Source: Streptomyces yatensis (GTDB lineage: Bacteria; Actinomycetota; Actinomycetes; Streptomycetales; Streptomycetaceae). Taken from it: a stretch of 64,000 nucleotides of DNA. The stretch is taken from the NCBI RefSeq assembly GCF_018069625.1, contig NZ_CP072941.1, positions 434,001-498,000 on the forward strand. Reading direction: 5' to 3'. A program made the position numbers and the translations under genes. Below the pieces are notes generated by a model that ran no database searches, had not been told where the DNA came from, and worked only from the letters and a program-made list of their open reading frames with translations. Position 1 is the stretch's first letter, and each line of letters begins with the position of its first letter. Shown piece by piece: positions 32,901 to 42,117 of the stretch.

Positions 32901-34802
32901 ATGCCGAGATCTTACCGACGCTCCGCTGTGGCATTTCTGCTCTGCGGCGTCCTGGCCATGACGCTCTTCATCACCGGGCCCGCGCAGGCGAAGGACTCCG
33001 CCTGGACCGTGCGAGGCCCCTCACCCCACTCCGGTCCCCTCGCGCAGCTGCGGCTCGACGGAGCCTCAGGAGCGCTGACGCTCCAAGTGTCCCGGGGCGG
33101 ACGGACCGTGGTCGAACCCTCGCCCGTGGGCATCGTCACCGAACGGGCGGATCTGTCGCACGGGCTGCGCTACCTGGGGCGCCACGACCGCACCGTCGTG
33201 GAGCGCTACCGGTCGACGGTCGGCAAGGAGCGCTCGCGCACGGCGCGGATGACCGAGACCCGCTTCCGGTTCCGGGGCAGCGGGAGCGCCCGGCTGGACC
33301 TCGTGGTGCGGGTCTCGGACGACGGGGTCGCCTATCGCTATGTCCTGCCCTCCGGCAGCGGCGATGTCCTCGGCGAGACCTCGGCGTTCACCCTGCCCGC
33401 GGACGCGGCCGCATGGCTGGGCGACTACCGCAAGGACAACGAGAACCTGTTCAAGGAGTACACCGCCGCGACCGCGCCCACCGGTGAGTACATGTCCCAG
33501 GCGCTCTTCGAGACGGCGGGCGGCTACGCCCTGATCGCCGAGTCGGATCTCAGCGGCCGCTACTCCGCCGCCCGGCTGATCCATCAGCAGGGGCAGCCCA
33601 CGTACCGCATCGGGCTCTGGGACCAGCGGGTCGCGTCCGACGGACCGCTCAGCACACCCTGGCGCGCGATGATCGTGGGCGATCTGCCGACCGTCACCGA
33701 GTCCACCTTCACCGACGATCTGGCCCCCGCGTCGCGGGTCGCCGACACCTCGTGGATCCGGCCCGGGCCCGCGCTGTGGACCTGGCTCGCGGGCGGCAAG
33801 CCGGCCGGGCAGAGCCTGTCGATGCAGAAGGGGTACGTGGACTACGCGACCCAGCGCGGCTGGCCGTATGTGGTGGTGGACGCGGGCTGGTACTTCGACC
33901 CCGACCAGTGGGACGTCACCGACCCCGACTGGCCGCGGAACAGCTGGATTCCGCAGCTCGTGGACTACGCGCGCGAGCGCCATGTGGGCATCCAGGTCTG
34001 GATCCACCACCGCGACCTCGACACCGCCGAGGAGCGCGAGCTGTGGCTGCCCACACTGGAGAAGTGGGGGGTGAAGGGCGTGAAGATCGACTTCATGGAC
34101 TCCGAGGCCCAGGAGACGCTGCGCTGGTACGACGAGATCCTCAAGGCCACCGCGGACCACCATCTGCTCGTCAACTTCCACGGCTCGACCATCCCCAAGG
34201 GCATCCAGCGCACCTGGCCGCAGGTGATGTCGATGGAGGGGGTGAACGGCGAGGAGAAGCGGACCAACACCCCGCAGCATCTGGCGACGCTGCCCTTCAC
34301 CCGCAATGTCATCGGCTCCATGGACTTCACCCCCGGGGCCTTCCACCGGGCCGAGCGCCCCAACGCGGGCTCGGACGCGGGGGAAGTCGGCCTGTCGGTG
34401 CTCTACGAGTCCGGTATCCAGGATCTGGCGGGCACCCCGGAGTCCTATGACGCCCGTCCGCTCGCCCGCCGCTTCCTGGAGCAGATCCCCGCCACCTGGG
34501 ACCGCACCCGGCTGCTGACCGGGCGGCCCGGTGAGAGCGCGGTGCTGGCCCGCGCCGACGGCTCGCGGTGGTTCATCGGCGGTACGTTCACCGGCCCCGC
34601 GCACACCGCCGAGGTGCCGCTGCGGCTGGAGCCGGGCCGCTGGCTCGTCGATCTGATCCTGGACGGCCCCAACGGTCTGGTCCGCACGCCCACGGTGGTG
34701 CGCGGCGGGCAGACGCTGTCCGTGCCGGTGACGGCGGACGGCGGGTTCGCCGCCATCGCCTGCCGCTGGCGGCCCGGTCTGTCGACCTGCGACCGTCCCT
34801 GA
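32901..34802 (+). CDS. Secreted glycoside hydrolase family 97 enzyme
   Basis: A 633-residue exported enzyme with a Sec signal peptide (RRSAVAFLLCGVLAMTLF, cleavage after AQA at residue 30). The N-terminal beta-sandwich is at about 35-270. The barrel starts near GYVDYATQRGWPYVVVDAGW and carries VKGVKIDFMDSE, NFHGSTIPKGIQRTWP and MSMEGVNGEEKR, the GH97 signatures; a C-terminal beta domain follows. The Asp in KIDFM fits the nucleophile of the retaining (alpha-galactosidase-like) branch; inverting alpha-glucosidases lack it. That assignment is inference. GGGAGG precedes the ATG. The stop lies inside a 10-bp tandem repeat and is 7 bp from the convergent peptidase gene. Confidence 0.88.
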   Translation: MPRSYRRSAVAFLLCGVLAMTLFITGPAQAKDSAWTVRGPSPHSGPLAQLRLDGASGALTLQVSRGGRTVVEPSPVGIVTERADLSHGLRYLGRHDRTVVERYRSTVGKERSRTARMTETRFRFRGSGSARLDLVVRVSDDGVAYRYVLPSGSGDVLGETSAFTLPADAAAWLGDYRKDNENLFKEYTAATAPTGEYMSQALFETAGGYALIAESDLSGRYSAARLIHQQGQPTYRIGLWDQRVASDGPLSTPWRAMIVGDLPTVTESTFTDDLAPASRVADTSWIRPGPALWTWLAGGKPAGQSLSMQKGYVDYATQRGWPYVVVDAGWYFDPDQWDVTDPDWPRNSWIPQLVDYARERHVGIQVWIHHRDLDTAEERELWLPTLEKWGVKGVKIDFMDSEAQETLRWYDEILKATADHHLLVNFHGSTIPKGIQRTWPQVMSMEGVNGEEKRTNTPQHLATLPFTRNVIGSMDFTPGAFHRAERPNAGSDAGEVGLSVLYESGIQDLAGTPESYDARPLARRFLEQIPATWDRTRLLTGRPGESAVLARADGSRWFIGGTFTGPAHTAEVPLRLEPGRWLVDLILDGPNGLVRTPTVVRGGQTLSVPVTADGGFAAIACRWRPGLSTCDRP

Positions 34803-34810
34803 CCGTCCCT
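34791..34810 (+). repeat. 10-bp tandem duplication over the GH97 stop codon
   Basis: GACCGTCCCT at 34791-34800 is repeated exactly at 34801-34810. The junction of the two copies contains the GH97 stop codon, and the second copy touches the end of the peptidase gene. Confidence 0.85.
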
Positions 34811-35997
34811 CACTCGGACACCCCGTCCAGGACGCCCGTCCAGATCCCGATCGCCGGAATACAGACGCCGGCCGCGAAGACCCATGCGGCGGCGACGGCA
34901 CGGGCGTAGGGGGCGGGGTGGCCGCCGGTCCATCCGCGGGAGAGGGCCAGCAGCCGATCGGCCTTCTGCCGCGTCGGGTTCTTCTCCTGCTGATGGGTGA
35001 GGAAGGCGGACAGCCGGTCCGCCGACTCCGCGTCCGTGACCGCCTCGGCGTCCGCCCGCATCTCCATCAGCGTGACCAGGACCCGGCCCGCGCGGCTGTT
35101 GGCGTAGAGGCCGCAGGTCAGGGTGAGGAGGAAGACGGTGATCGACGTGACAGTCTGCGCCGAGGTCTCCACGGGGGTGACGGCGAGGGCCGTCACCCCG
35201 TCGTAGAACACGGCGGCCTTCCCCGCCGCCGGCGCATGACGCAGATAGCGCCGACGCATCGGATCACCGTGGCGCAGATGCGAGATCTCGTGCCGGAGCA
35301 GGACCGCCCCGGCCGGGCTTCTGAGCAGGGTGCGCCAGCTGCGCGGGATGGCGACATGCACGGTGGGCCTGCGGATGTTCAGGGTGACCGCGTGGTAGAC
35401 AAAGGTGCCCGCGACCGCCCAGAGCGCGGCGACCAGGATGATCGCGGGCACCAGGAGACGCTTCCCGTCGAACGGCAGGGAGATCCGGTCCTGCAGTACG
35501 GCGAAGGCCAGTCCGCCCGCGGCGCCGACGGCCCAGACGGACTTGCGGCGCTGCAGTCGCGTCCCCCAGTCCTCCATCCGGCCCAGCCGTCCCGGGGACG
35601 GCTGGGGGACGTGGACCACCTTCAGGTCGGCCACCGGGGACCAGCTGGAGACCGCGTCCAGCCGGGCGGTGTCCAGTCCGGCGGAGTGGAAGGTGTCCCG
35701 GACGGGCACCCAGCCCTTCGCCGACCAGTCGACCGGGTGCGGCGCCTCCTCGGCCTCACGACCGCTGAGGGAGTCGGCCCGCCACTCGTTGACGAGGGGC
35801 AGCAGGAAGACGACGAGGAGGACGAGGACGGCCAGGAACGCGGTGGCGCCGACCGCGGCCGGCGCGGACAGCCGATTCTCCCCTGTGGTCAGCACGCTCG
35901 CCCCGGTGGCGGGCGCCGCGCACAGCGGCCCGATGAGCACGGTCCAGCAGGTCCGCTCGGCCCGGCGCAGCCGGCGGACCGGGGACGCGGCGGTCAT
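34810..35997 (-). CDS. Integral-membrane zinc metallopeptidase (M48/M56-like)
   Basis: A 395-residue membrane protein with helices at about 25-70, 155-200, 280-300 and 365-385. The zinc site is HEISHLRHGD (HExxH, residues about 237-241), with the likely third ligand in MEMRADAEAV about 75 residues later. It resembles M48/M56 peptidases acting on membrane or regulatory proteins, although one segment is highly divergent. Its ATG overlaps the stop of the acidic upstream gene (ATGA at 35994-35997), so the two form one unit. Confidence 0.72.
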   Translation of the reverse strand: MTAASPVRRLRRAERTCWTVLIGPLCAAPATGASVLTTGENRLSAPAAVGATAFLAVLVLLVVFLLPLVNEWRADSLSGREAEEAPHPVDWSAKGWVPVRDTFHSAGLDTARLDAVSSWSPVADLKVVHVPQPSPGRLGRMEDWGTRLQRRKSVWAVGAAGGLAFAVLQDRISLPFDGKRLLVPAIILVAALWAVAGTFVYHAVTLNIRRPTVHVAIPRSWRTLLRSPAGAVLLRHEISHLRHGDPMRRRYLRHAPAAGKAAVFYDGVTALAVTPVETSAQTVTSITVFLLTLTCGLYANSRAGRVLVTLMEMRADAEAVTDAESADRLSAFLTHQQEKNPTRQKADRLLALSRGWTGGHPAPYARAVAAAWVFAAGVCIPAIGIWTGVLDGVSE

Positions 35998-36572
35998 GGA
36001 CGGCCGGGCCCGGCGGGGTCCGTACCGTCGTCGGCGTCGCTGTCGTTTTCGCCGTCGCTGTCGTTTTCGTCGTCGGCGCCGGGTTCGGAGCGGATGAGCG
36101 CTTCCGCCTGGATCCGTACGACGGCCCGTACCGTGTCCGGGTCCACCTCCGGGGGGAGCAGTAACTCCACCGTCACCCGCCGGGCGAGCCCGGCCGTGCT
36201 GTCCTCGTCCTCCTCGGTGTCCGTCCCGCCGGTGGCGGCGTCGCCGCGCAGGCAGCGCCTGAGATAGCCGACGGCGTCCCGCAGTCCGCGCTGGACGGCC
36301 ATGTCGGTCGCGGTCGAGAGCACCGTGAAGGCGATCTGGCCGAGCACGGACAGCCCGATGGTGAGATACACATGGGTGTCGACCGCGGGCGCCCCGCTGA
36401 GGTCGTCGAAGAACTCCCCGGCGCCGGGCACCCGCCGGCGGGCGCGCGTCTCCTCGGCGAACTCCTCGAAGAGCTCCTCGTGTTCGTCCTCGGCGACGGC
36501 GCGCGCCGAGGCGTCGACCATCGTCAGGATCCGCTCGATGGCGGCGTCGTCCAGCTCACCCATGTCCGTCAT
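35994..36572 (-). CDS. Hypothetical acidic protein coupled to a metallopeptidase
   Basis: A 192-residue protein I do not recognise. The N-terminal half is helical and acidic (DDAAIERILTMVDASARAVA, EELFEEFAEET). There is a hydrophobic segment at about 62-82 (VYLTIGLSVLGQIAFTVL), then RVTVELLLPPEVDPDTVRAVVRIQAEALI. The last 30 residues are almost all Asp, Glu, Asn, Gly and Ser. The ATG at 36572 is preceded by GGGGGGAACGC. It overlaps the peptidase start by 4 nt and probably partners with or is a substrate of that peptidase. Confidence 0.65.
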   Translation of the reverse strand: MTDMGELDDAAIERILTMVDASARAVAEDEHEELFEEFAEETRARRRVPGAGEFFDDLSGAPAVDTHVYLTIGLSVLGQIAFTVLSTATDMAVQRGLRDAVGYLRRCLRGDAATGGTDTEEDEDSTAGLARRVTVELLLPPEVDPDTVRAVVRIQAEALIRSEPGADDENDSDGENDSDADDGTDPAGPGRP

Positions 36573-36724
36573 GCGTTCCCCCCGGTGCGCCACACCCCCG
36601 GCGGGGCGTGCGACGCCTGTACGGTAGTCCGGCCGGGGGAGATGATGTAAGGACTTACCGCAAATAGCTGATTGCATCGTGCATTTCGCGTATGGCCGCC
36701 GATGCGCACGGCTGAGGGAGGCCG

Positions 36725-37762
36725 TCAGCTCGCACGGCGCGGGGGCCGGCGCGTGCGGGTCCACTCCACCAGCTGGCGCGCCGTCCAGGTGGTGATGACG
36801 CGCTCCGCCGGCACCCCGCATTGCACGGCCCGGGCGCATCCGTTGCGCTGCCAGTCGAGCTGGCCGGGCGCGTGGGCGTCGGTGTCGATGGAGAAGAAGG
36901 TCCCCGCCCGGACGGCCTCGCGCAACAGCCTGCGCGGGGGATCCAGCCGCTCCGGACGGCAGTTGATCTCCACGGCGGTGCCCGCCTCCGCGCAGGCGCC
37001 GAAGACCTCCTCATGGTCGAAGGCGGACTCGGGGCGCTTTCCGCCGAGCAGCCGTCCGGTGCAGTGGCCCAGCACATCGACCAGCGGATCGCTGACAGCG
37101 GTGACCATCCGGCGGGTCATGGGGCGGGCGTCCATCCGCAGCTTGGAGTGGACCGAGGCCACCACCACGTCCAGCCGGTCCAGCAGCTCCGGCTCCTGGT
37201 CCAGGGAGCCGTCCGGGAGGATGTCCACCTCGATCCCGGTGAGCAGCTCGAAGGGTGCCAGCTTCGGGCGCAGCTCCGCCACCACGTCCAGTTGGGCGCG
37301 CAGCCGGTCCGCCGAGAGGCCGCGGGCCACCGTCAGCCGCGGGGAATGGTCGGTGAGCACCGCCCATGCGTGTCCCAGCCGCGCCGCCGTACGGGCCATC
37401 AGCTCGATCGGGGAACCGCCGTCGGACCAGTCGGAGTGCATATGGCAGTCCCCGCGCAGCGCGGCGCACAGCTTCGCCGCGTCCTCGTCGGGCTCCGACT
37501 CGGCCTCGGCGGCCTCGGCCTCCAGCTTCGCCAGGTACCCGGGCACCTGGCCCTGCAGCGCCTCCTGGACCACCTGGGAGGTCTTCGGTCCGAGCCCCTT
37601 GAGCGACCGGAGGGTGCCGTTCGCGGCACGCCGCTCGACCTCCTGGGGGTCCAGACCGGCGAGCACCGCCTGGGCCGTGCGGAAGGCACGCACCCGGTAG
37701 GTCGGCGCCTGGGCGCGCTCCAGGAGAAACGCGATCCGGTCCAGGGCCTCCAGAGGGTCCAT
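36725..37762 (-). CDS. PHP-domain protein with PolX-like N-terminal helix-hairpin-helix
   Basis: A 345-residue protein. Residues about 1-75 resemble the N-terminal 8-kDa/HhH part of X-family polymerases (RVRAFRTAQAVLAGL, SLKGLGPKTSQVV). Residues about 105-330 are a PHP phosphoesterase domain with DCHMHSDWSDGG, LTDHS, GIEVDIL, ASVHSK, LGHCTG and DTDAHAP, a full set of metal ligands. There is no polymerase palm between them. Candidate roles are a histidinol-phosphatase-like enzyme or a DNA-end-processing phosphoesterase. GAGGAG precedes the ATG. It follows GH65 on the same strand by 66 bp. Confidence 0.85.
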   Translation of the reverse strand: MDPLEALDRIAFLLERAQAPTYRVRAFRTAQAVLAGLDPQEVERRAANGTLRSLKGLGPKTSQVVQEALQGQVPGYLAKLEAEAAEAESEPDEDAAKLCAALRGDCHMHSDWSDGGSPIELMARTAARLGHAWAVLTDHSPRLTVARGLSADRLRAQLDVVAELRPKLAPFELLTGIEVDILPDGSLDQEPELLDRLDVVVASVHSKLRMDARPMTRRMVTAVSDPLVDVLGHCTGRLLGGKRPESAFDHEEVFGACAEAGTAVEINCRPERLDPPRRLLREAVRAGTFFSIDTDAHAPGQLDWQRNGCARAVQCGVPAERVITTWTARQLVEWTRTRRPPRRAS

Positions 37763-37828
37763 CGCGCGCTCCTCGCTGTGTGGGACGTCCTCGCGTGTGT
37801 CCGGCGTCGCCGTGTGTGCCTCCGCGGC

Positions 37829-40174
37829 TCAGGCGCGGCGGTTCGGGCGTCGGCCGGGGGGCTGGTGGGGTTCGGGACGTGCCGTCAGCTCGGCGATCTC
37901 GCAGGTCTGGGGGTTCTTCTGGGAGACGGTGATGGGCCGGCCGTAGTGCCGGATCTCCATGGGGGCGCCCTCGGCCAGGGAGTAGGTGACACTGCGGCCG
38001 GTGATCTCCACGCGCAGCCTGCGGCCCAGCACCTGCATGGTGAAGGCGAGCCGGGCCAGCTTCTCGGGCAGCTTGGGCGAGAACTCCAGCCTGCCGTCGC
38101 GGTGCCGCATTCCGCCGAACCCGGCGACCAGGGCGATCCAGGTGCCGGCGAGCGAGGCGATGTGCAGACCGTCTCGGGTGTTGTGTTCCAGGTCCTTCAG
38201 GTCCATCAGGGCCGCCTCGCCCAAGTAGTCGTAGGCGAGCCGCAGATGGCCGACCTCGGCGGCCATGACGGCCTGGGTGCACGCGGACAGGGAGGAGTCC
38301 CGGACCGTGAGCCGTTCGTAGTAGTCGAAGTTGCGTGCCTTCTGCTCCTCGGTGAAGCACTCGCCGCGCAGATACATCGCGAGCACCAGGTCGGCCTGTT
38401 TGACGACCTGTTTGCGGTACAGGTCGAAGTAGGGGAAGTTGAGCATCAGCGGGTACTGGTCGGCGCGGGTGCCCTGGAAGTCCCACTCCTGGTGGCCGGT
38501 GAAGTCCGCTGACTGCTCGTGGACGCCCAGGGCCTTGTTGTACGGGACCGACATGGACTCGGCCGCGTCCCGCCAGGCGGCGGCCTCCTCGTCGTCGACG
38601 CCCAGTTCGGCGCCCTTGTCCGGATGGCGTTCGATGATGTCCGCGGCGGCCCGCAGGTTCGACTGGGCCATGAGGTTGGTGTAGACGTTGTCGTCGGCGA
38701 TGGCGCTGTACTCGTCGGGGCCGGTCACCCCGTCGATATGAAAGCGGCCGTGGTGGTCGTGGTGGCCGAGGGAGCGCCACAGCCGGGCGGTCTCCACCAG
38801 CAGTTCCACACCGGTCTCGCGCTCGAACTCCTCGTCGCCGGTGGCGGCCACGTAGCGCACCACCGCGTCCGCCACATCGGCGTTGACGTGGAAGGCCGCG
38901 GTGCCGGCCGGCCAGTATCCGGAGCATTCGGAGCCCTCGATGGTGCGCCAGGGAAAGGTGGCGCCGTCGTGGCCCAGTTGCTGGGCCCGCTCCCGGGCGG
39001 CGGGCAGGATGGACTGGCGCCAGCGCAGCGCCTCGGCCACGGACTCGGGGAAGGTGTAGGTGAGCAGGGGCAGGACGAAGGTGTCGGTGTCCCAGAAGGT
39101 GTGGCCGTCGTAGCCGGAGCCGGTGAGGCCCTTGGCGGGGATGGCCCGTTCCTCGGCGCGGGCGCCGGCCTGCAGGACGTGGAAGAGCGCGAAGCGCACG
39201 GCCTGCTGGATCTCGGCGTCGCCCTCGACCTCCACATCGGCGCGGGACCAGAAGTCCTCCAGCCAGGCGCGCTGCTGGTCCACCAGGCCCCGCCAACCGG
39301 TGCTGGCGGCCCCGGCGAGCGCGGCCTCGACCTGGTCCCGTACGGCGGGCAGCGAGCGGGCGCCCGACCAGCCGTAGGCCACCAGCTTCTCCAGCCGCAG
39401 GACCTGGCCCGGCTCCAGCACCGAGGTGATGGTCAGGCGGGCGACGTCGTCGGCGCTCTCGCTGGCGTGGCGGGTGGGCGGCGGCCCGGTGATGAGGTGG
39501 TCGGCGGCGACCGCGACGCGCAGGTCGCTGGCCTCGGTGCAGTGGATCAGCCGCAGCCGCTTGTCGTTGGCGGCGTTCTCCTCGGGGTTCAGCGGGGACT
39601 CCAGGGCCTCGGCCACCCGGGGGTCGCCGGCGCGCTCGGGAAGCTGCTCGTTGGCGACCAGTTCGGACTGGACGACGACGCGGATCTGGGCGTCGACGGC
39701 CTCCACCTCGTAGGCGACGGCGGCGATGGCCCGCTGGGTGAGGGAGACCAGCCGGGTGGAGCGGACCCGCACACTGGTGCCGGAGGGGGAGGTCCATTCG
39801 CAGGTGCGGTGCAGCACCCCGGCGCGCAGGTCGAGCACGCGCTCATGGGAGCGCAGCCGTCCGTAGCGCAGGTCGAAGGGCTCGTCGTCCACCAGCAGCC
39901 GGATGATCTTGCCGTTGGTGACGTTGATCATGGTCTGGCCGGCCTCGGGATAGCCGAATCCGGCCTCGGCGTAGGGCAGCGGACGCCGTTCGTAGACGCC
40001 GTTGAGATAGGAGCCGGGGAGGCCGTGGGGCTCCCCCTCGTCGAGATTGGCGCGCCAGCCGATGTGGCCGTTGGAGAGCGCGAAGACCGATTCGCTCTGG
40101 GGCAGCAGATCGAGCCGGAGATCGATCTCCCGCAGCATCCAGGGGTCGACGACATATGAGGAATCGGTGATCAC
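37829..40174 (-). CDS. Glycoside hydrolase family 65 phosphorylase-like enzyme
   Basis: A 781-residue enzyme of GH65, whose members include maltose, trehalose and kojibiose phosphorylases. The N-terminal super-sandwich domain starts ESVFALSNGHIGWRANLDEGEP (core SNGHIG). The helical barrel carries KGLTGSGYDGHTFWDTDTF and VTGPDEYSAIADDNVYTN, with the general-acid Glu of GPDEY at about residue 487. A C-terminal beta-jelly-roll follows. Its GTG start overlaps the HAD gene's stop (GTGA at 40171-40174). The HAD partner is beta-phosphoglucomutase-like, so phosphorolysis to beta-glucose 1-phosphate and then glucose 6-phosphate is the natural reading. A hydrolase or different disaccharide specificity is possible. 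Confidence 0.88.
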   Translation of the reverse strand: MITDSSYVVDPWMLREIDLRLDLLPQSESVFALSNGHIGWRANLDEGEPHGLPGSYLNGVYERRPLPYAEAGFGYPEAGQTMINVTNGKIIRLLVDDEPFDLRYGRLRSHERVLDLRAGVLHRTCEWTSPSGTSVRVRSTRLVSLTQRAIAAVAYEVEAVDAQIRVVVQSELVANEQLPERAGDPRVAEALESPLNPEENAANDKRLRLIHCTEASDLRVAVAADHLITGPPPTRHASESADDVARLTITSVLEPGQVLRLEKLVAYGWSGARSLPAVRDQVEAALAGAASTGWRGLVDQQRAWLEDFWSRADVEVEGDAEIQQAVRFALFHVLQAGARAEERAIPAKGLTGSGYDGHTFWDTDTFVLPLLTYTFPESVAEALRWRQSILPAARERAQQLGHDGATFPWRTIEGSECSGYWPAGTAAFHVNADVADAVVRYVAATGDEEFERETGVELLVETARLWRSLGHHDHHGRFHIDGVTGPDEYSAIADDNVYTNLMAQSNLRAAADIIERHPDKGAELGVDDEEAAAWRDAAESMSVPYNKALGVHEQSADFTGHQEWDFQGTRADQYPLMLNFPYFDLYRKQVVKQADLVLAMYLRGECFTEEQKARNFDYYERLTVRDSSLSACTQAVMAAEVGHLRLAYDYLGEAALMDLKDLEHNTRDGLHIASLAGTWIALVAGFGGMRHRDGRLEFSPKLPEKLARLAFTMQVLGRRLRVEITGRSVTYSLAEGAPMEIRHYGRPITVSQKNPQTCEIAELTARPEPHQPPGRRPNRRA

Positions 40175-40914
40175 GAGTCGTCCTCCAGCAGCTCGGCGAG
40201 ATCCTTGACCACGATGTCCGCGCCGTGTGCGCGCAGCGCGTCGGCCTGGCCCACCCGGTCCACGCCGACGACACAGCCGAAGTGCCCCGCGCGCCCGGCC
40301 TCCATGCCCGCCAGGGCGTCCTCGAAGACGGCGGCCGCCTCGGGCGGGGTGTCCAGCTCCCGTCCGGCCTCCAGGAAGGTGTCGGGGTGCGGTTTGCCGG
40401 GCAGTTTGCGCTCGGCCGCGACCACACCGTCGATCCGCACCTCGAAGAGGTCCTCGATACCGGCGGCGATCAGCACATCGCGGCAGTTGGCGCTGGAGGA
40501 GACGACCGCGGTCCGCAGCCCCTCGGCGCGCGCGGCCTCCACGAAGCGCACCGAGCCCGGGTACGCCTCGACTCCCTCCTCGCGGATCTTCTCCAGGACC
40601 AGGATGTTCTTGCGGTTGCCCAGGCCGTGCACGGTGTCCGCGTCGGGCGGATCGTCCGGTCCGCCCTCGGGCAGGTCGATGTGCCGGGAGGCCAGGAAGG
40701 TGCGCACCCCGTCGGCGCGCGGGCGGCCGTCCACGTACTCGTCGTAGTCGCGGGCCGAGTCGAAGGGACGGTAGGAGGGGCCGTCGCGCCGCCGCAGGAA
40801 CTCGTCGAACATCTGTTTCCACGCCGCCGCGTGCACCACGGCGGTCCTGGTCAGCACGCCATCGAGGTCGAACAGGCAGGCCCGGACGGAATCGGGCAGG
40901 CTGAGCTTGGTCAT
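40171..40914 (-). CDS. HAD-family beta-phosphoglucomutase-like protein
   Basis: A 247-residue HAD hydrolase, subfamily IA. Motif I is LFDLDGVLT (Asp nucleophile about residue 16), motif II VSSSAN, motif III the Lys in GKPHPDTF, and motif IV FEDALAGMEAG. The cap region with GLGNRKNILVLEKIREEGV is typical of beta-phosphoglucomutases. It should convert beta-glucose 1-phosphate from the coupled GH65 enzyme to glucose 6-phosphate. A fused version of HAD and GH65 exists in mycobacterial OtsB1-type proteins, which supports the link. Its ATG lies 89 bp after the Gfo/Idh/MocA gene. Confidence 0.87.
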   Translation of the reverse strand: MTKLSLPDSVRACLFDLDGVLTRTAVVHAAAWKQMFDEFLRRRDGPSYRPFDSARDYDEYVDGRPRADGVRTFLASRHIDLPEGGPDDPPDADTVHGLGNRKNILVLEKIREEGVEAYPGSVRFVEAARAEGLRTAVVSSSANCRDVLIAAGIEDLFEVRIDGVVAAERKLPGKPHPDTFLEAGRELDTPPEAAAVFEDALAGMEAGRAGHFGCVVGVDRVGQADALRAHGADIVVKDLAELLEDDS

Positions 40915-40915
40915 G

Positions 40916-40973
40916 GGCCCCGATTCCCCCGGGAACGCCGGAATATGCGGGGCGTGACGGTGAGATCGGGGCC
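40916..40973. other. Inverted repeat between two sugar-metabolism genes
   Basis: GGCCCCGAT (40916-40924) and ATCGGGGCC (40965-40973) are perfect 9-bp arms with a 40-nt centre, in the gap before the HAD gene. It may be an attenuating hairpin or an operator; the long centre makes either uncertain. Confidence 0.3.
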
Positions 40974-41003
40974 TTTCGCCACTCAGCGCGGCGCGGCGGT
41001 CAC

Positions 41004-41903
41004 TCAGCGCGGTACGACGGTGCGCCCCTCGCGCCGGGAGCGGTCGGCGGCCTCCAGGACGGCGACGACCTCGCGGCCGAACCGGACGTCGCAGGGGTCG
41101 GCCGCGCCCCCGTTACGGGCGCCGCTCAGCAGTCGGTCGACGGCCACGGCGAAGGCCGCCACCGCGCTGGTCCCGGCGTCGGGGACTACGGCGATCCCCC
41201 GCTCGCCGTAGAAGTCGCAGGAGAAGCCCTGGGCGGCGGGCCGGGCATCCAGGGTGAGCGCGAGCGTGCCGATGGCGCCGGACTGGTGGCGCAGCAGTAC
41301 GTGCGCGGCGCCGCGCGGCCCGTCCACGGCGGTGACCTCGGCCACCGGGCCGAGGACCGGGAGCAGGACGGACAGGGAGTGCGGGCCGACGTCCCACAGT
41401 CCGCCGCGCTCCCGCCGCCAGTGGGATCCGCCGTAGTGGCCGCCGGGCTGGAAGATCGAGGCGAAGGCGGTGGCACGGCCACCGTCCCAGCCACCGGCCG
41501 CCGCGGTCTCCCGGAGGAAGGTCTCGACGGGCGCCGCGAAGCGGTTGGTGAAGAACACCACCGAGGCCAGGGCGCGCTCGTCGACGGCGCGCACGATCCG
41601 GTCGGCCTCCTCGGTGCCGAACGCCAGCGGCTTGTCCAGGAGCAGATGGCGCCCGGCCAGCGCGGCCCGCTCGGCGAGGCCGCTCTGGATGTCCGGTGGG
41701 AGGGCGATGGCCACGGCGTCCACGTCGGCGATCAGCGCGTCGGCGTCCGCGTGGGCGCGGGTGCCCCAGCGGTCCGCCAGCGCCCGCGCCTTCGCGGGGT
41801 CGCGGCCCCAGATCCCGGCCAGTTCGGCCTCGGGGTGCGCGGCGAGCGCCGCCGCGTGGGTCTCGGCCGCCCAGTGTCCGGTGCCCAGCAGTCCGAACCG
41901 CAC
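41004..41903 (-). CDS. Gfo/Idh/MocA-family oxidoreductase
   Basis: A 299-residue NAD(P)-dependent dehydrogenase. The N-terminal Rossmann domain reads RFGLLGTGHWAAETHAAAL with the glycine motif; the signature LLLDKPLAFG (Lys of the EKP-like motif) lies near residue 90; the C-terminal domain has FTNRF and GGLWDVGPHSLSVL with the catalytic Asp/His region. It acts on sugars, inositols or sugar acids; specificity is not readable. The start is GTG at 41903 with GGAGGGGG upstream. It is the first gene of the run that continues with HAD, GH65 and PHP genes. Confidence 0.85.
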   Translation of the reverse strand: MRFGLLGTGHWAAETHAAALAAHPEAELAGIWGRDPAKARALADRWGTRAHADADALIADVDAVAIALPPDIQSGLAERAALAGRHLLLDKPLAFGTEEADRIVRAVDERALASVVFFTNRFAAPVETFLRETAAAGGWDGGRATAFASIFQPGGHYGGSHWRRERGGLWDVGPHSLSVLLPVLGPVAEVTAVDGPRGAAHVLLRHQSGAIGTLALTLDARPAAQGFSCDFYGERGIAVVPDAGTSAVAAFAVAVDRLLSGARNGGAADPCDVRFGREVVAVLEAADRSRREGRTVVPR

Positions 41904-42117
41904 TGTCCGTCCCCCTCCGCGCGAAGTGCCGGGGCCTTCCCCCGAGTCGGCCGCGATCCTACGCCCGTGCGGCCCACCCGCTTCGGCCGAGGGCGGTACG
42001 CCCCTCCCCCGCTTGGCCGCCGGCGGATGCCGGTGGGCGGGGGCGGTGCCAGGGTGAGGCCATGGCCGGCCACGGTGCGGGTGACGGCCGAAGCCCACCC
42101 TCACGCTGGAGGAACCC

